From: Lophium mytilinum
Lineage: Eukaryota; Ascomycota; Dothideomycetes; Mytilinidiales; Mytilinidiaceae
Length of the DNA: 64,000 bases
Direction of reading: 5' to 3'
Assembly: GCA_010093605.1 (NCBI GenBank)
Contig: MU004185.1
Span: 1,323,334 to 1,387,333 of the forward strand
Both the position numbers and the translations under genes were made by a program. This document shows, piece after piece, positions 1 to 9,232 of this stretch. Each line of letters starts with the position of its first letter. Within the stretch, counting starts at the first letter, position 1. The notes beneath the pieces are model-generated. The model saw only the letters and a list, made by a program, of their open reading frames with translations. It did not search any database and had not been told where the DNA came from.

Positions 1-243
1 GATGCGTACTTTCCGTTCGACCCGTATCTTCTACCTGGGAGTCGGAAGTGGTTGGCAGGAGACTATATCGAGTGGAAAGACATCGACGCTTTCAAAGGAG
101 CTAACGACGATGAAGATGATGATGACGACGACACGGAGGACGGAGAAGACTCGGGAAGCGATTCCGATTCCAATCCTGGTGACAAGGAAGACGAGGATGT
201 CGCAGAGGCGTACGAAGAGACGGCTACTGAGGCCAGCACTTGA
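1..243 (+). CDS. RRN3: RRN3-type RNA polymerase I initiation factor, C-terminal end (5' truncated)
   Basis: The window opens inside this gene, in frame 1, and the stop codon is at 241-243. The first residues read DAYFPFDPYLLPGSRKW and are followed by GDYIEW. This matches the conserved C-terminal block of Rrn3/TIF-IA, which usually reads YFPFDPY..L..S...I...Y..W. Rrn3 bridges Pol I to the core promoter factor at rDNA and is required for rRNA transcription in the nucleolus. The last 45 or so residues are very acidic, with runs of D and E interspersed with S, as is common at Rrn3 C-termini. Only about 80 residues are visible, so the identification rests on one motif plus the acidic tail. The rest of the gene lies upstream of base 1. 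Confidence 0.75.
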   Translation, partial: DAYFPFDPYLLPGSRKWLAGDYIEWKDIDAFKGANDDEDDDDDDTEDGEDSGSDSDSNPGDKEDEDVAEAYEETATEAST

Positions 244-883
244 TTGCGCTGTTTTTTTCCGTTATATGGTGGCATCAAGAGCATGTAGGTGGTGTTTGTG
301 CTTGGAACGACGATCTGGCTGTGGTTTCTTGCGAACATTGGTGTTGCTCATACACGGCGGTCACGACATTATGGTGCATTTGCAAGTTTCCAGCATAGGA
401 CATGGCGTTGGCGCCCGCTTGAGCTAGCGAGGAGTTTATATAGCGAGGGGCCTGGTCAGGCAGCTGGTTGGGAGACTGGGAAAAGCAAAGTCAATGATTG
501 AAAGATTGATTACTACTGCACTTTACGTATTTTGTGGTGATTAGGCTTGTATATGCCAACGCGCGGATTCGGCATGCGTGAGGCGTGTTCCTTGCGTCTG
601 GGTGATTGTTCCATATATCTAAGGCTACCACCTGTCTTTTACTCAATTCGCTGGCATTGTGAGCGGGTGCTACCTTTCTACCCGCCATTGAGAGAGTGTG
701 TTCTCATCCCTAATTGTTGTGCTAGTGAAACTAGTCTTATTATTGGCTAGCCTAGCTACTCTAACTCGATGTCCAGATAGGTTTGAATACCGCATCTCAT
801 CAAGTAAACACCCCACATATCTAAAACTGTAGGTATCCTACAAAAAGGCTATGCCAAAGCATGTAGGTTCCTCATAGCCCACA
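244..883. other. Gene-free interval between RRN3 and the PfkB kinase
   Basis: About 640 bp holding the presumed 3' UTR of RRN3 and the promoter of the kinase. Short open frames here show no recognisable domain. No repeats or strong regulatory motifs were seen. Confidence 0.5.
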
Positions 884-2386
884 ATGCCTCACGTAACCGC
901 AGTCGGCGCATGCTATCTCGATACCATCCTCACGTGAGCTAACCTATTTCCTATCTATCTTATTTTCATCACCATAAGAGTTCGAACTCAAATTTGAATG
1001 CCAAATGCTTCATCTCCGTAACGTTACTTTCTCCCATCATCTCAACGCCTATTGCATATTTATCTCCTTTGCACCATCATTGCATTCCAAACTCAAACTC
1101 TATCTCGGAATTTCTCTCTCCCCTGAATTCAGTACCCATTCCCAATCTGTTCCCTTCCCATCACCACAACAATCCAAAAACAAACCGAAGTCCGAACTCT
1201 CTCATTTGCCTAACCCCATCTCCCGCATCCCCCAATCTAACCCACCCACCCAGCCTCCCCCACTACCCCCCCGAAGACGCCAAACTCCGCAGCACCGCCC
1301 TGACCCGCCGCCGCGGCGGCAACGGCCCCAACACCCTCGAAGTCCTCTCCCAGCTCTCCTCGGGTGGGGTGGGTGGGTCCCCCTCTCCCCTCACCCTCTC
1401 CCTCATCACCACCCTCCCCTCCCGCACCTCCCCCGCAACCCAGACCATCCTCGACTCCCTCCCTACCATCGACCTCTCCCACTCCCTCTTCCGCTCCGCG
1501 CACCAGGAGCCCGCGAGCTGCTACGTCCTCCGCAGCGCGGCGACGGGGAGTCGCACGATTGTGAATTTCAACGAGTTGCCGGAGATGACGGCGGGGGAGT
1601 TGCGGGAGAAGGTGAGGGAGGTCGGCGGGGCGGGGGATGGGGAGCGGGGGTGGTGGCATTTTGAGGTGAGTGGCTAATGCATAGTCGGTTGACAGGGGAA
1701 AGGGGGCTAAGGGTAGTAGGGCCGTATTCCGGACGTCACGCTCGCGTGCGTGCAGGATCTACGGGAGCGGTTTCCGCGGGCGAAGGTTAGTGTTGAGGCG
1801 GAGAATCCGGCGCGGGAGGGGCTGGAGGGGGTGGCTGGGTTGGCGGATGTGGTGTTTTATTCGAAGGGGTGGGCGGTGGTGAGTTGGAGAGGTTGTGTGG
1901 TTGGTGGGAGAGTGCTGACGCGGGTTGTGGTAGAGCAAGGGGTTTACGGGAGTGGAGAGTATGCGGGCGTTCCTTGAGACGCAAGCTTTGGGGGCGAGGA
2001 AAGGGTGGGTATGGGACTACGTTTGTGAGGAGGTTTGGCTGATTGGGATGTAGGGCGCTGCTTTGCTTGACCTGGGGCTCGCGCGGAGCTGCGGCTCTTG
2101 AGTGTGGAAGTGGCCGGTTTGAGTATGTTGATGGTTGGGGGCATGAGGGTCAAGTTGTTGTTGAGTGTGTCTCAAGCCTTTGGCTGTTGAGTTCGAGATA
2201 CTGATGCCGCACAGCACGATTGGAGCAGGCGATACATTCATCGCTGGTATGCTATATTGCGAAAACGTGCGAGGTAGCGATTGGTCTTTGAGGGAAAAGC
2301 TGGCATTCTCTAATGAGCTTGCTGGTCGGAAGGTTCTACAGGAGGGCTTTGATGGGCTTGGAGATGCTTTGAAAGATCTTTTATAG
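884..2386 (+). CDS. PfkB-family carbohydrate kinase, ketohexokinase-like
   Basis: Six exons: 884-933, 1254-1665, 1720-1878, 1934-2004, 2054-2164 and 2215-2386, giving 324 aa. All junctions are GT-AG and keep frame. The start MPHVTAVGACYLDTIL fits the N-terminal beta strand of ketohexokinase-type kinases. PHYPPEDAKLR and RRGGNGPNTLEVL form the sugar-binding N-terminal region, and WWHFEGRIPDVT lies mid-protein. LTWGSRGAAAL is followed by VVVDTIGAGDTFIAGMLY, the PfkB signature 2, where Asp274 is the expected catalytic base. The family phosphorylates fructose or other ketoses with ATP in the cytosol. Which sugar this member uses cannot be told from sequence. Intron 1 is 320 nt, long for this window, and pyrimidine-rich. 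The family call is firm. The acceptors of introns 1 and 4 were chosen for frame. Confidence 0.82.
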
Positions 2387-2503
2387 AGAAAAGGCAGGCG
2401 CATCAAGCAGTACAGCGTGTCAGAATGGTGGGTAGTATTATTCCAACTAATTCGAGGGCCTAATAGCGTATGCTATAGGCGGGGTATACTCTCTAGTTCA
2501 TAT

Positions 2504-4105
2504 CTACGAACTAATATACATCTGCCATAGCATGGAACGGAAGGCTTTTGCTTGCTCTAGTCTGACACCCGGACATTTTCGACATCGATACTCAATTTCT
2601 GCGCCCGAGAGATTGAATAGCTGGGCTCCTGATTCGCGCGGAGCTACAACACTGTCTAGAATCGCAGGAGTACCACACTGAGGCGGATTTCCGGTTAGTT
2701 TCCAGTTCAGGATGGTAATGCGTCATGTGAGCTCAACTTACGTTCGCCCTGATCCATTCCCTCAATTGCGTGTTCGTCCACTGTATAGCGCTCTTTCGGT
2801 CTGCACTCGTCTCGTTCGTTGCCGGCCCTGGCACGCGCAACATTTCCGCAAACCGCAGCGTATTTTTAGTCGGACCCACATCCGCGAGACTTGGGTTGAC
2901 GCAAGCTATCACGACCGTCCTGCAAGCGCGGGCGCCGGCTGGATCGAATACGTGTTTCAAGACTCTCGTGAGCGCACTTTGCCTGAAGGGAACATGTGGT
3001 AATTTCTGGCCCAGCTTCTCTCCCTTCAGGGATGTCGCAGTATCTGCCTCGGCTTTTCCACGAATGCAATCCTTGAGCACCGAGAGACTGATATTGATCT
3101 GCCGTGCCTCGCGCATGCGGTCTGCCCCATGAGCTGCAACATCGCGAGCACCTTCGGATCCTGCGAGGTCGATCAGGTACAACAAACCGTCTGAGCCATC
3201 TGCCCTATTCCAGATCCTGATACGGCAAATAGCATGTGAACGCGATGAGGCAGGGTTCTTGAGGGTTGGTGCCGTGCGTCTGAATGAGGTCGCCCGCTCG
3301 ATCAGCGCCCTCATGTCTTCCATGTCGAGTACCGGATGTTCCACAGCGCCTACCATCTGCGTAATGCCTAAGGAATCTTCAAGGAGTGAAATTGGCTTTC
3401 GATCGCTCAAAAGATCGAATGCAGCGTTTCCAGCAAGATCGATGATGGTCATGTAGATCTCTCTCTCTCCTTCGAGATTTCCGTTCATTAGCGTGTCTGC
3501 CACGAGTTCCTCCAGCCTGTTGACGGTGAACGTCTTGCCTGAGCCTGTCTGACCGTACGCAAATAAGGTCCCGATACCGCCGTTCCAGGCAAATGGAACT
3601 AGGTCAGCAACAAGGTCCTCGTAGATCTCCTCAGTAGTTGACTTTGGGTGGAAAAGCCGGTCGACTTGGTAATCGTTGGACTGCAAATATTTAGAGATTA
3701 GTGAATCTGTGTCTCGCTACGTAGGTCGATGCTTCATACCCGGAGTATGGGAGCGCCCCTCGGATGATTGCAGAGATCGTGAACATCCACCACATTTTTC
3801 TGGCTCGATCGGGGGAAAGTGGCGGAAGGTAAACGTTCATTTTCGGAAAGAGGTCTGATTCTGGCACTGACAACCATGTTGGGACCTGGCATCCCTTTTG
3901 ATATCCGCGGCTTTGGGCAAGGATCAAGCGCATCAACGAGTGAGTGGTATTTGGAAATGTTCTTGAGATAGAATTGTTCCATAATGCCAGCGGAGAGGTG
4001 GGGAAACCTTTGAATAATTTGTTGTCTGTAGACAAGCGATGTGTGGAGTTCTTGTTTGATGAAGTTGGCTGCGTTGAAATAGTGCAATAGAAAACGATAC
4101 AGCAT
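2504..4105 (-). CDS. Compact kinesin motor protein
   Basis: Three exons on the minus strand: 4105-3740, 3680-2742 and 2677-2504, giving 492 aa. The second intron has a canonical GTAAGT donor and extends the protein by 58 codons. Motor-domain landmarks in order are MVVSARIRPLSENE (first beta strand), the P-loop GQTGSGKT at residues 165-172, the switch I motif NPASSRSHA, and switch II in LIDLAGSE. The motor ends near the FAEMLR neck region. About 80 residues precede the motor and about 90 follow it. No stalk-length coiled coil is present, so this is a motor-only kinesin, shorter than most. The layout recalls kinesin-13/KIF24-type fungal proteins, but the subfamily is inference. The upstream start at 4105 is the first in-frame ATG of the exon. 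A further 5' exon cannot be excluded. Confidence 0.8.
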
Positions 4106-4300
4106 TCACTCAGGAGGCGAACCTCGCTAGTCTTTAGGCAACCACTTTCTGTGTCTCGCCAATGAAATGTAAACATAGCTCGTGCACCTTGAATTTGTAA
4201 AGCACATTGCTGGCACCGACAAACTCCGAACCAATCACAAACCGATCAACACCTAGCAAGTCCTGTGTGGCATCTGAGGCGGGAATCGATACCGTGGACC

Positions 4301-4693
4301 ATGTCTTCCGAACAGGGCCCACAGATTGAAGGGACATCTGAACAGGGCGAACGGATTGAAGCGTCAACCGAACAGGGCCAACGGATTGTAGCACACAGCA
4401 AAATTATCTGGGGCGATGGCGAGTACCATTTCGACATCGGGACCATCCACGATAAGGGGTTCTATATGGCCTATGTGTACAAGGGAGACACCATCGGCCA
4501 AGATGGATGTCCTGCCCTGCCATGCGACTCACCGGAACAGGCCTGGGGCGAACTGGATAGGATGCTTGGTGTTTGGGCTAGGCAGGTGCAGACTGGACTT
4601 CCTATGACGAGGGAGGACAGGCTGGACATCCTCGGTGGAGCTGGCGGTCGTAATTGGCTTGCAGAGAAGATCCTGAAAATCTTAGTGAAGTAG
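4301..4693 (+). CDS. Small hypothetical protein with a threefold 10-residue repeat
   Basis: Single exon of 130 aa if started at MSSEQG (4301). An in-frame ATG at 4265 would add 12 residues. The N-terminus consists of three consecutive 10-residue units, SEQGPQIEGT, SEQGERIEAS and TEQGQRIVAH, encoded by an imperfect 30-bp tandem repeat at about 4310-4399. The rest is a compact, mixed-charge domain of about 95 residues with conserved-looking W, G and D positions (IIWGDGEYHFDIGTIH and PEQAWGELDRMLGVWARQ). No signal peptide or membrane segment is seen. I do not recognise the family. The first 95 bases overlap an open frame on the other strand (4134-4394) that reads the same repeat and looks like a shadow. 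Support is moderate: the frame is long for its surroundings and the C-terminal part looks like a folded protein. Confidence 0.55.
   Translation: MSSEQGPQIEGTSEQGERIEASTEQGQRIVAHSKIIWGDGEYHFDIGTIHDKGFYMAYVYKGDTIGQDGCPALPCDSPEQAWGELDRMLGVWARQVQTGLPMTREDRLDILGGAGGRNWLAEKILKILVK
4308..4400 (+). repeat. 30-bp tandem repeat, three copies, in frame
   Basis: Three adjacent 30-bp units each begin with a GAACAGGGC core followed by ACNGATTG. The unit length is a multiple of three, so copy-number change would keep the reading frame and alter the number of 10-residue units. Confidence 0.85.
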
Positions 4694-5292
4694 TCAAGGT
4701 ACGTCTTATAAAACCCAGGATTACATGCGATCCATTAAAATCGAACCCAGGCCGTCATACTGAGAAGATAATGTTGCATGTAAGCAACATGATGCTTGCT
4801 TGCAGCGAAACGACTAGGTATGGCTCAGCACTGAGAAAAGGCGGTTTACTCCGAGGGATTTCGACGAGGAGGCGGTTTCATATACAGCTAGGCATGATAC
4901 CAATCGGCTGAAGACGACTCTCATAATGTTATTATTGCAAGGGGTGCCCAAGTGAACGACTAGTAATGGATAGAAGAAGCCTAGACACGGCCCGCTAGTT
5001 TATCGCAAAACTACCGTATGCAGAAGCATTTTGGCCATAAGCGAAAAGCTTCTCGAACTTGAACATTGGTAAGAGCCTCTCGGTGCCTCCGGAGCTGACA
5101 ATTATCAAAAAGTTGCAATTTCACGATGCAATATGATACCCCGCTGTCGTCATCACCAGAATCTAGAGCTGGCCGCGGGGCTTCGGTGTTTATCAAAGCA
5201 TAGCTCTCAACTTCATACAAAGCTACCCTCAATTCCTCAACTCAGCACGACCAACTCCTCCAACAACTCCTCAGACATCCACATCATAAGCA
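4694..5292. other. Gene-free interval
   Basis: About 600 bp with no supported gene. It holds the promoter of the DsbA-like gene. No repeats were noticed. Confidence 0.5.
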
Positions 5293-5976
5293 ATGGCTCT
5301 CGCCCCCAAATTCGCCGGCCAAAAGCTTGCTGGTAGCGGTATCGCGCCCAAAGCCGTCCACACCCTCGAGCTCTGTACGTAAACTACCCTGAAACCTCTC
5401 CTGCCCAAGCTAATTGACCTCACAGACCTCGACTATGTCTGTCCCTTTAGCGCCAAGATGTTCAAAACGGTCTTCGGCCCCCTCAAATCCACCCTGACAT
5501 CTTCGCCCTACGACTCCAAAGTCGTCACTATCTTCCGCCAGCAGATTCAGCCCTGGCATCCGTCCTCCACCCTCACACACGAAGCCGGCGCCGCCGTCCT
5601 CCGTCTGTCACCGGACCTGTTTCTCCCCTTCAGCGCTGTCCTTTTCGAGCAACAAACCGCTTTCTTCGATGTTAATGTCGTCAATGAGACGCGCAATCAG
5701 ACGTACGCTCGCCTTGCTAAAATCGCTGGCAGCGTCGGGGTCAACGAGAAGGAAGTGTATGATTTGCTCGTCATTAGTGACAAGCCGGGCAAGGATGGGG
5801 CGTTGAACACGGGAAACAAAGTCACTGACGATGTTAAGCTGATGGTGAAGGCGAACCGGTTGACGGGAGTGCACGTCACACCGACGGTGTTGTTCAATGG
5901 GATTGTGGAGAACAGTATCTCAAGTGGGTGGACGAAGGAGCAGTGGGAGGAGTGGTTGGAGAAGAATGTGGTGTGA
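5293..5976 (+). CDS. DsbA-like thioredoxin-fold protein
   Basis: Two exons, 5293-5374 and 5426-5976, giving 210 aa. The donor is GTACGT, the acceptor CACAG, and a split Tyr codon spans the junction. After the first strand HTLELYLDYVCPF comes a CPFS motif at the position of the thioredoxin active site, with only one cysteine instead of CXXC. The C-terminal half has HVTPTVLFNGI, with the cis-Pro loop typical of DsbA/glutathione-S-transferase-kappa folds. FRQQIQPWHPSS lies between them. Many fungal genomes have such soluble single-cysteine DsbA-like proteins, and their substrates are unknown. There is no signal peptide, so it is probably cytosolic. The lack of a second cysteine argues against classical disulfide oxidase activity. 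The fold call is good; the function is not known. Confidence 0.72.
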
Positions 5977-6276
5977 CTAGGGACGTCGAAGCTGTGAGCT
6001 GTTCGATACGATGGCCCAGTGTCTAGCATATGGTAATTGAAGTAGAGATTTGGCGGTAAATTCTAAACACTGTATAGACTCCCGCCTATGCTTCTCGACG
6101 ATGTCAACCAGATCTCATTCCTGACAGAATTTAGTGTATGAAGCATTATGGTGCCCAACAGGAACCACGGATGGCGTTGACTTGCTTCGCCCCAAACAAC
6201 TAGTCATCTTGAAACAAGCTTTGAATTGGACCTCAGGGGACACGATGTCGATCGGAGGACACAATGTTGACCTACC

Positions 6277-6672
6277 GCCATGACCCTAACCGATTCTTGT
6301 TCATGCATCTGACCCCCTACCCAACTCACCACAATCCAGGAGTCTGATTCAAAGTGCGCTGCAATAATATGCCAAAAACGACTCCAAATCGGACGGACTG
6401 GCTCCACCTCATACATCTCACATCACCCAAATTATCCCGAGTTCCACAATCTGATCTGAAGTGCGATACAATAGTATGCCAAAAACGACTCAAGATTGCA
6501 CAGACTGGCTCCACTTCATACATCTCTCAGCACCAAGACTCCCGAATTCTGGGGTCTGATTTAGGCTGTGAGACAATAACATGCCAAAATCGACTTCAAA
6601 TCGCACGGACTGGCTCCACTTTATACATCTCACAGCACCAAAATCATCCCTTTTTCCAAGCTCTGATTTAGG
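6277..6672. repeat. Tandem array of about 107-bp units
   Basis: Three clear units lie at 6354-6460 (107 bp), 6461-6564 (104 bp) and 6565-6670 (106 bp). Each carries ATGCCAAAANCGACT, then GACTGGCTCCAC, then CATACATCTC, and ends in TCTGATTT or a close variant. A fourth, more degenerate partial unit precedes them at about 6277-6353. Unit lengths are not multiples of three, so the array is not a coding repeat, although each copy leaves short open frames on both strands. The array lies between the convergent 3' ends of the DsbA-like gene and ERV46. Confidence 0.85.
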
Positions 6673-7056
6673 GCGCCCGGTGGCTTGCATCCTGGAAGCA
6701 AGTAGAAATTGGGTGTGAAGAGGATATGAAAGCCGACATCGCTGAATACAAGTCTTGAGGAATTGACAAAAACATAACTGTGCAACTTACTAGTGTGTCT
6801 GAAGGACTGTTCAGGGGTTGATAATAGGAAACAGGTGGAGTTTGATTGTAGGATGATGCTAAATCTTCTTGCCCGCATCAAATAATCTCAAAATACGAAG
6901 AGATTGATGTTCGACAACCTCTAGATTCACGCCTCCATATATTCAGATTTCCCAGCTCGGTGCGTCTTAAGATACATCATGAAGACTGAGCTTTTATGAC
7001 TGAAAAATGTAAATGAACCACCTAACTCCGACGGCCTATGCTACATAGTATAGGAA
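6673..7056. other. Gene-free interval downstream of ERV46
   Basis: About 380 bp, presumably including the 3' UTR of ERV46. Nothing else was recognised. Confidence 0.5.
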
Positions 7057-8650
7057 TCATCCCTGGTGCAGCTTCTTCACCCTTTGCACACCTTCATACA
7101 GCGCGCGATCCACAGCCGCAGCAACGGTAAGAGTACCGCCGATGACGGCGCACAAGCCGACGAGGAAGCCGGAGAAGGTCTTACGGCGGGCTTCGCGGTT
7201 GATGACCTTCATTGGGGAGATATCATAGGAGAAGAAGACACCTAGATCAATCATTAGCTTAAGATAGTCCCATAGACTATTTTTCTATCTATCTTACCTG
7301 GTATCCCACCCCGCGCATGGATCCGCTCCTTATGCCCACTCTGCGCGTCATTGCCGCCGCCCAGATTCCGCTGGTGCGATGTCACGCTGTACTGATGCGT
7401 CTCAATGCTGCCCTTATAGCCCGCGTCAATACCAGCACCTAGGACTTCGTTCTTGCCCGATGGCGTTTCCTTCTCCCATCCAATAGGGAGATAGGCCGTG
7501 CTAACGACTTTGACGAAGTACATGAAGTTGAACGCCTTCTCGCCCGTCTTCTGCTCCGTCCCATCCAAGGGGTTCAGGTGGTGGTTCGTCCATGCTCCAG
7601 CGCCCGACGCGGATCCCCTCGTCGCCATGCGCGCAATGACTGCGTCAGGGAGTTGCGGGCCAAAGCGGAGCGTGTGGATGGTATGCGAGAATGAGTGATC
7701 GGCTTCATCCTTGAAGTAGTTTTCGAGGTCGTGCACATGCATGTTGCCGTTGGAGTATGACTTTCCGGGGGCAATGTGGAAGTTGCCGATAACCTTGTTG
7801 ACGCGGATTTCGCCTTCGATGCGGCAGCCTTCTCTGCGCTGCTCGTCGAGATGCTCGGCGTAGTGTTCGCGCTCACACTGCTCAACGCCCTCGCCGCGCC
7901 CGAAGGACCATGATATACTGGCATATGCGTCGCGCACTTCGTCGCAGGTGTTGCAGCAGCCGGCCTTGCGACCGTTGGCTGGGGGAGGTGCGCCGTAACA
8001 TTGCCCGCAGTACTCGGGGTCGAGGTGGGTTGCTGGGTCGTCGGGATGGCTGTTGGAGCGTCAGCGGCGGATCGAAGCGGGAATATCAAGCTTCATAGTC
8101 TACGAATTGACTGTCGACATTCCTCTAATCAGAACAAACATGGAGAGTATTCCACTTACAGATCCAGCGCTTTGCTCTCAATATCATGGCTTCCCTCTGA
8201 CACAGGCGCCAACCTCACTTTATTCACTCCATGCTGCACCCCGCTCTGTAAATCCCCCGACACATCCATAACATCCAGCGTCAGCAGCTCGCACGGCATC
8301 AGCGGGAACGTAATGTTCATGTGGATCTCCATCTTCTCTCCTGCGCAGATTGTTAGCCCAGCTCTTGATCAAATCAACCCATTCCCTTTCCAGTGTCTCA
8401 ACTCCGAAACAGTCTCTGTTCCCAATTCTTCCATGGATTCAAGAATCAAGAACTAACCTCTCCCCTTATCGACCACAAGCTCCGGCCTCACAACCACCCT
8501 CCTGTAATCTGCCCACTCGCCCCACACCAGCCATAGTATCACCAGCAGACTCGTTATCGTGACTATGCCACCCGACGTCGTCCGCACTCTCGCATCCTCC
8601 ACAGTCTTCGTAAACGCATCGAGGCGCGTAAAGCGCGATTTCGCCGGCAT
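7057..8650 (-). CDS. ERV46: ERV46/ERGIC3-type COPII vesicle cargo receptor
   Basis: Four exons on the minus strand: 8650-8458, 8340-8160, 8049-7298 and 7241-7057, giving 436 aa. The start MPAKSRFTRLDAFTKTVED is the typical Erv46 N-terminus. An ATG 12 bases upstream is less like the family. A membrane segment follows at about residues 29-47 (IVTITSLLVILWLVWGEW). The lumenal part contains MPCELLTLDVMDVSG, HLDPEYCGQCYGA and GCCNTCDEVR, the conserved cysteine pairs, and IAPGKSYSNGNMHVHDL. VFFSYDISPMKV leads into a second membrane helix near the C-terminus. Family members form a complex with Erv41 and cycle between ER and Golgi to retrieve or export cargo. The length agrees with the yeast protein. 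All junctions keep frame and the call is firm. Confidence 0.92.
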
Positions 8651-9232
8651 GGTGAAAGCCACGGAACCAGATCCGAAGTCGAAGTCGAAGTCGGTAGTGA
8701 AGCAGACCGAGGAGCCTCTTCAGGCTTGAATATAGCCTCGCGGTTGTCGCAATGCGCCCAGTGTCGTATACGCAGTGTTCGAGGGTGGATTACGGGGTCC
8801 TGGACAAATTCGGGTATGGAGGGCAAGCAGCTGCAGCTCTCCGCAAATGCTGGGGCTGAGGTTCGAAGAAAGGAAGGAAAGGAGCGTCGAAGAGAAACAA
8901 TTCCCCCGGAAGTGTGTACTGCGATTACATACACGGGAAGAGAAGGGAAGTGAACAGCAGGGCAAGCCGGGCGAGTGGTGAGGCTGATGGGGCAGAATAA
9001 AGGACAGCTAGCATTCTGATGTCGCGCGCCGCCGCGAATCGCTAGGGTCCAGCGTTCCTGGCAGGGGTACGTTGGCTTAGGCTTATGTAATGTTATCACG
9101 TGCCAGAGGTTTCAACGGTGCGTTACACGGTATATAGGCGAAGTAATCGATCAGAAACCATTAATTAGTCAAATCACATGGTAGCTACAAGGTATCTCCC
9201 AAGTCTCTCTCGAAACAAGAATAATACACCGT
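8651..9232. promoter_or_regulatory. Promoter region of ERV46 with a TCACGTG site
   Basis: About 580 bp between the ERV46 start and the stop of the sulfate permease. It contains TCACGTG at 9096-9102, an E-box type palindrome core. No gene is seen. Confidence 0.4.

Noticed and set aside
4134-4394. 86-codon minus-strand frame with LQSVGPVR-like repeats
   Set aside because: It is the reverse reading of the 30-bp repeat in the plus-strand gene; the plus frame is longer and continues into a folded-looking domain.
6277-6672. Possible CRISPR-like array
   Set aside because: Units are contiguous without spacers and the host is a eukaryote.
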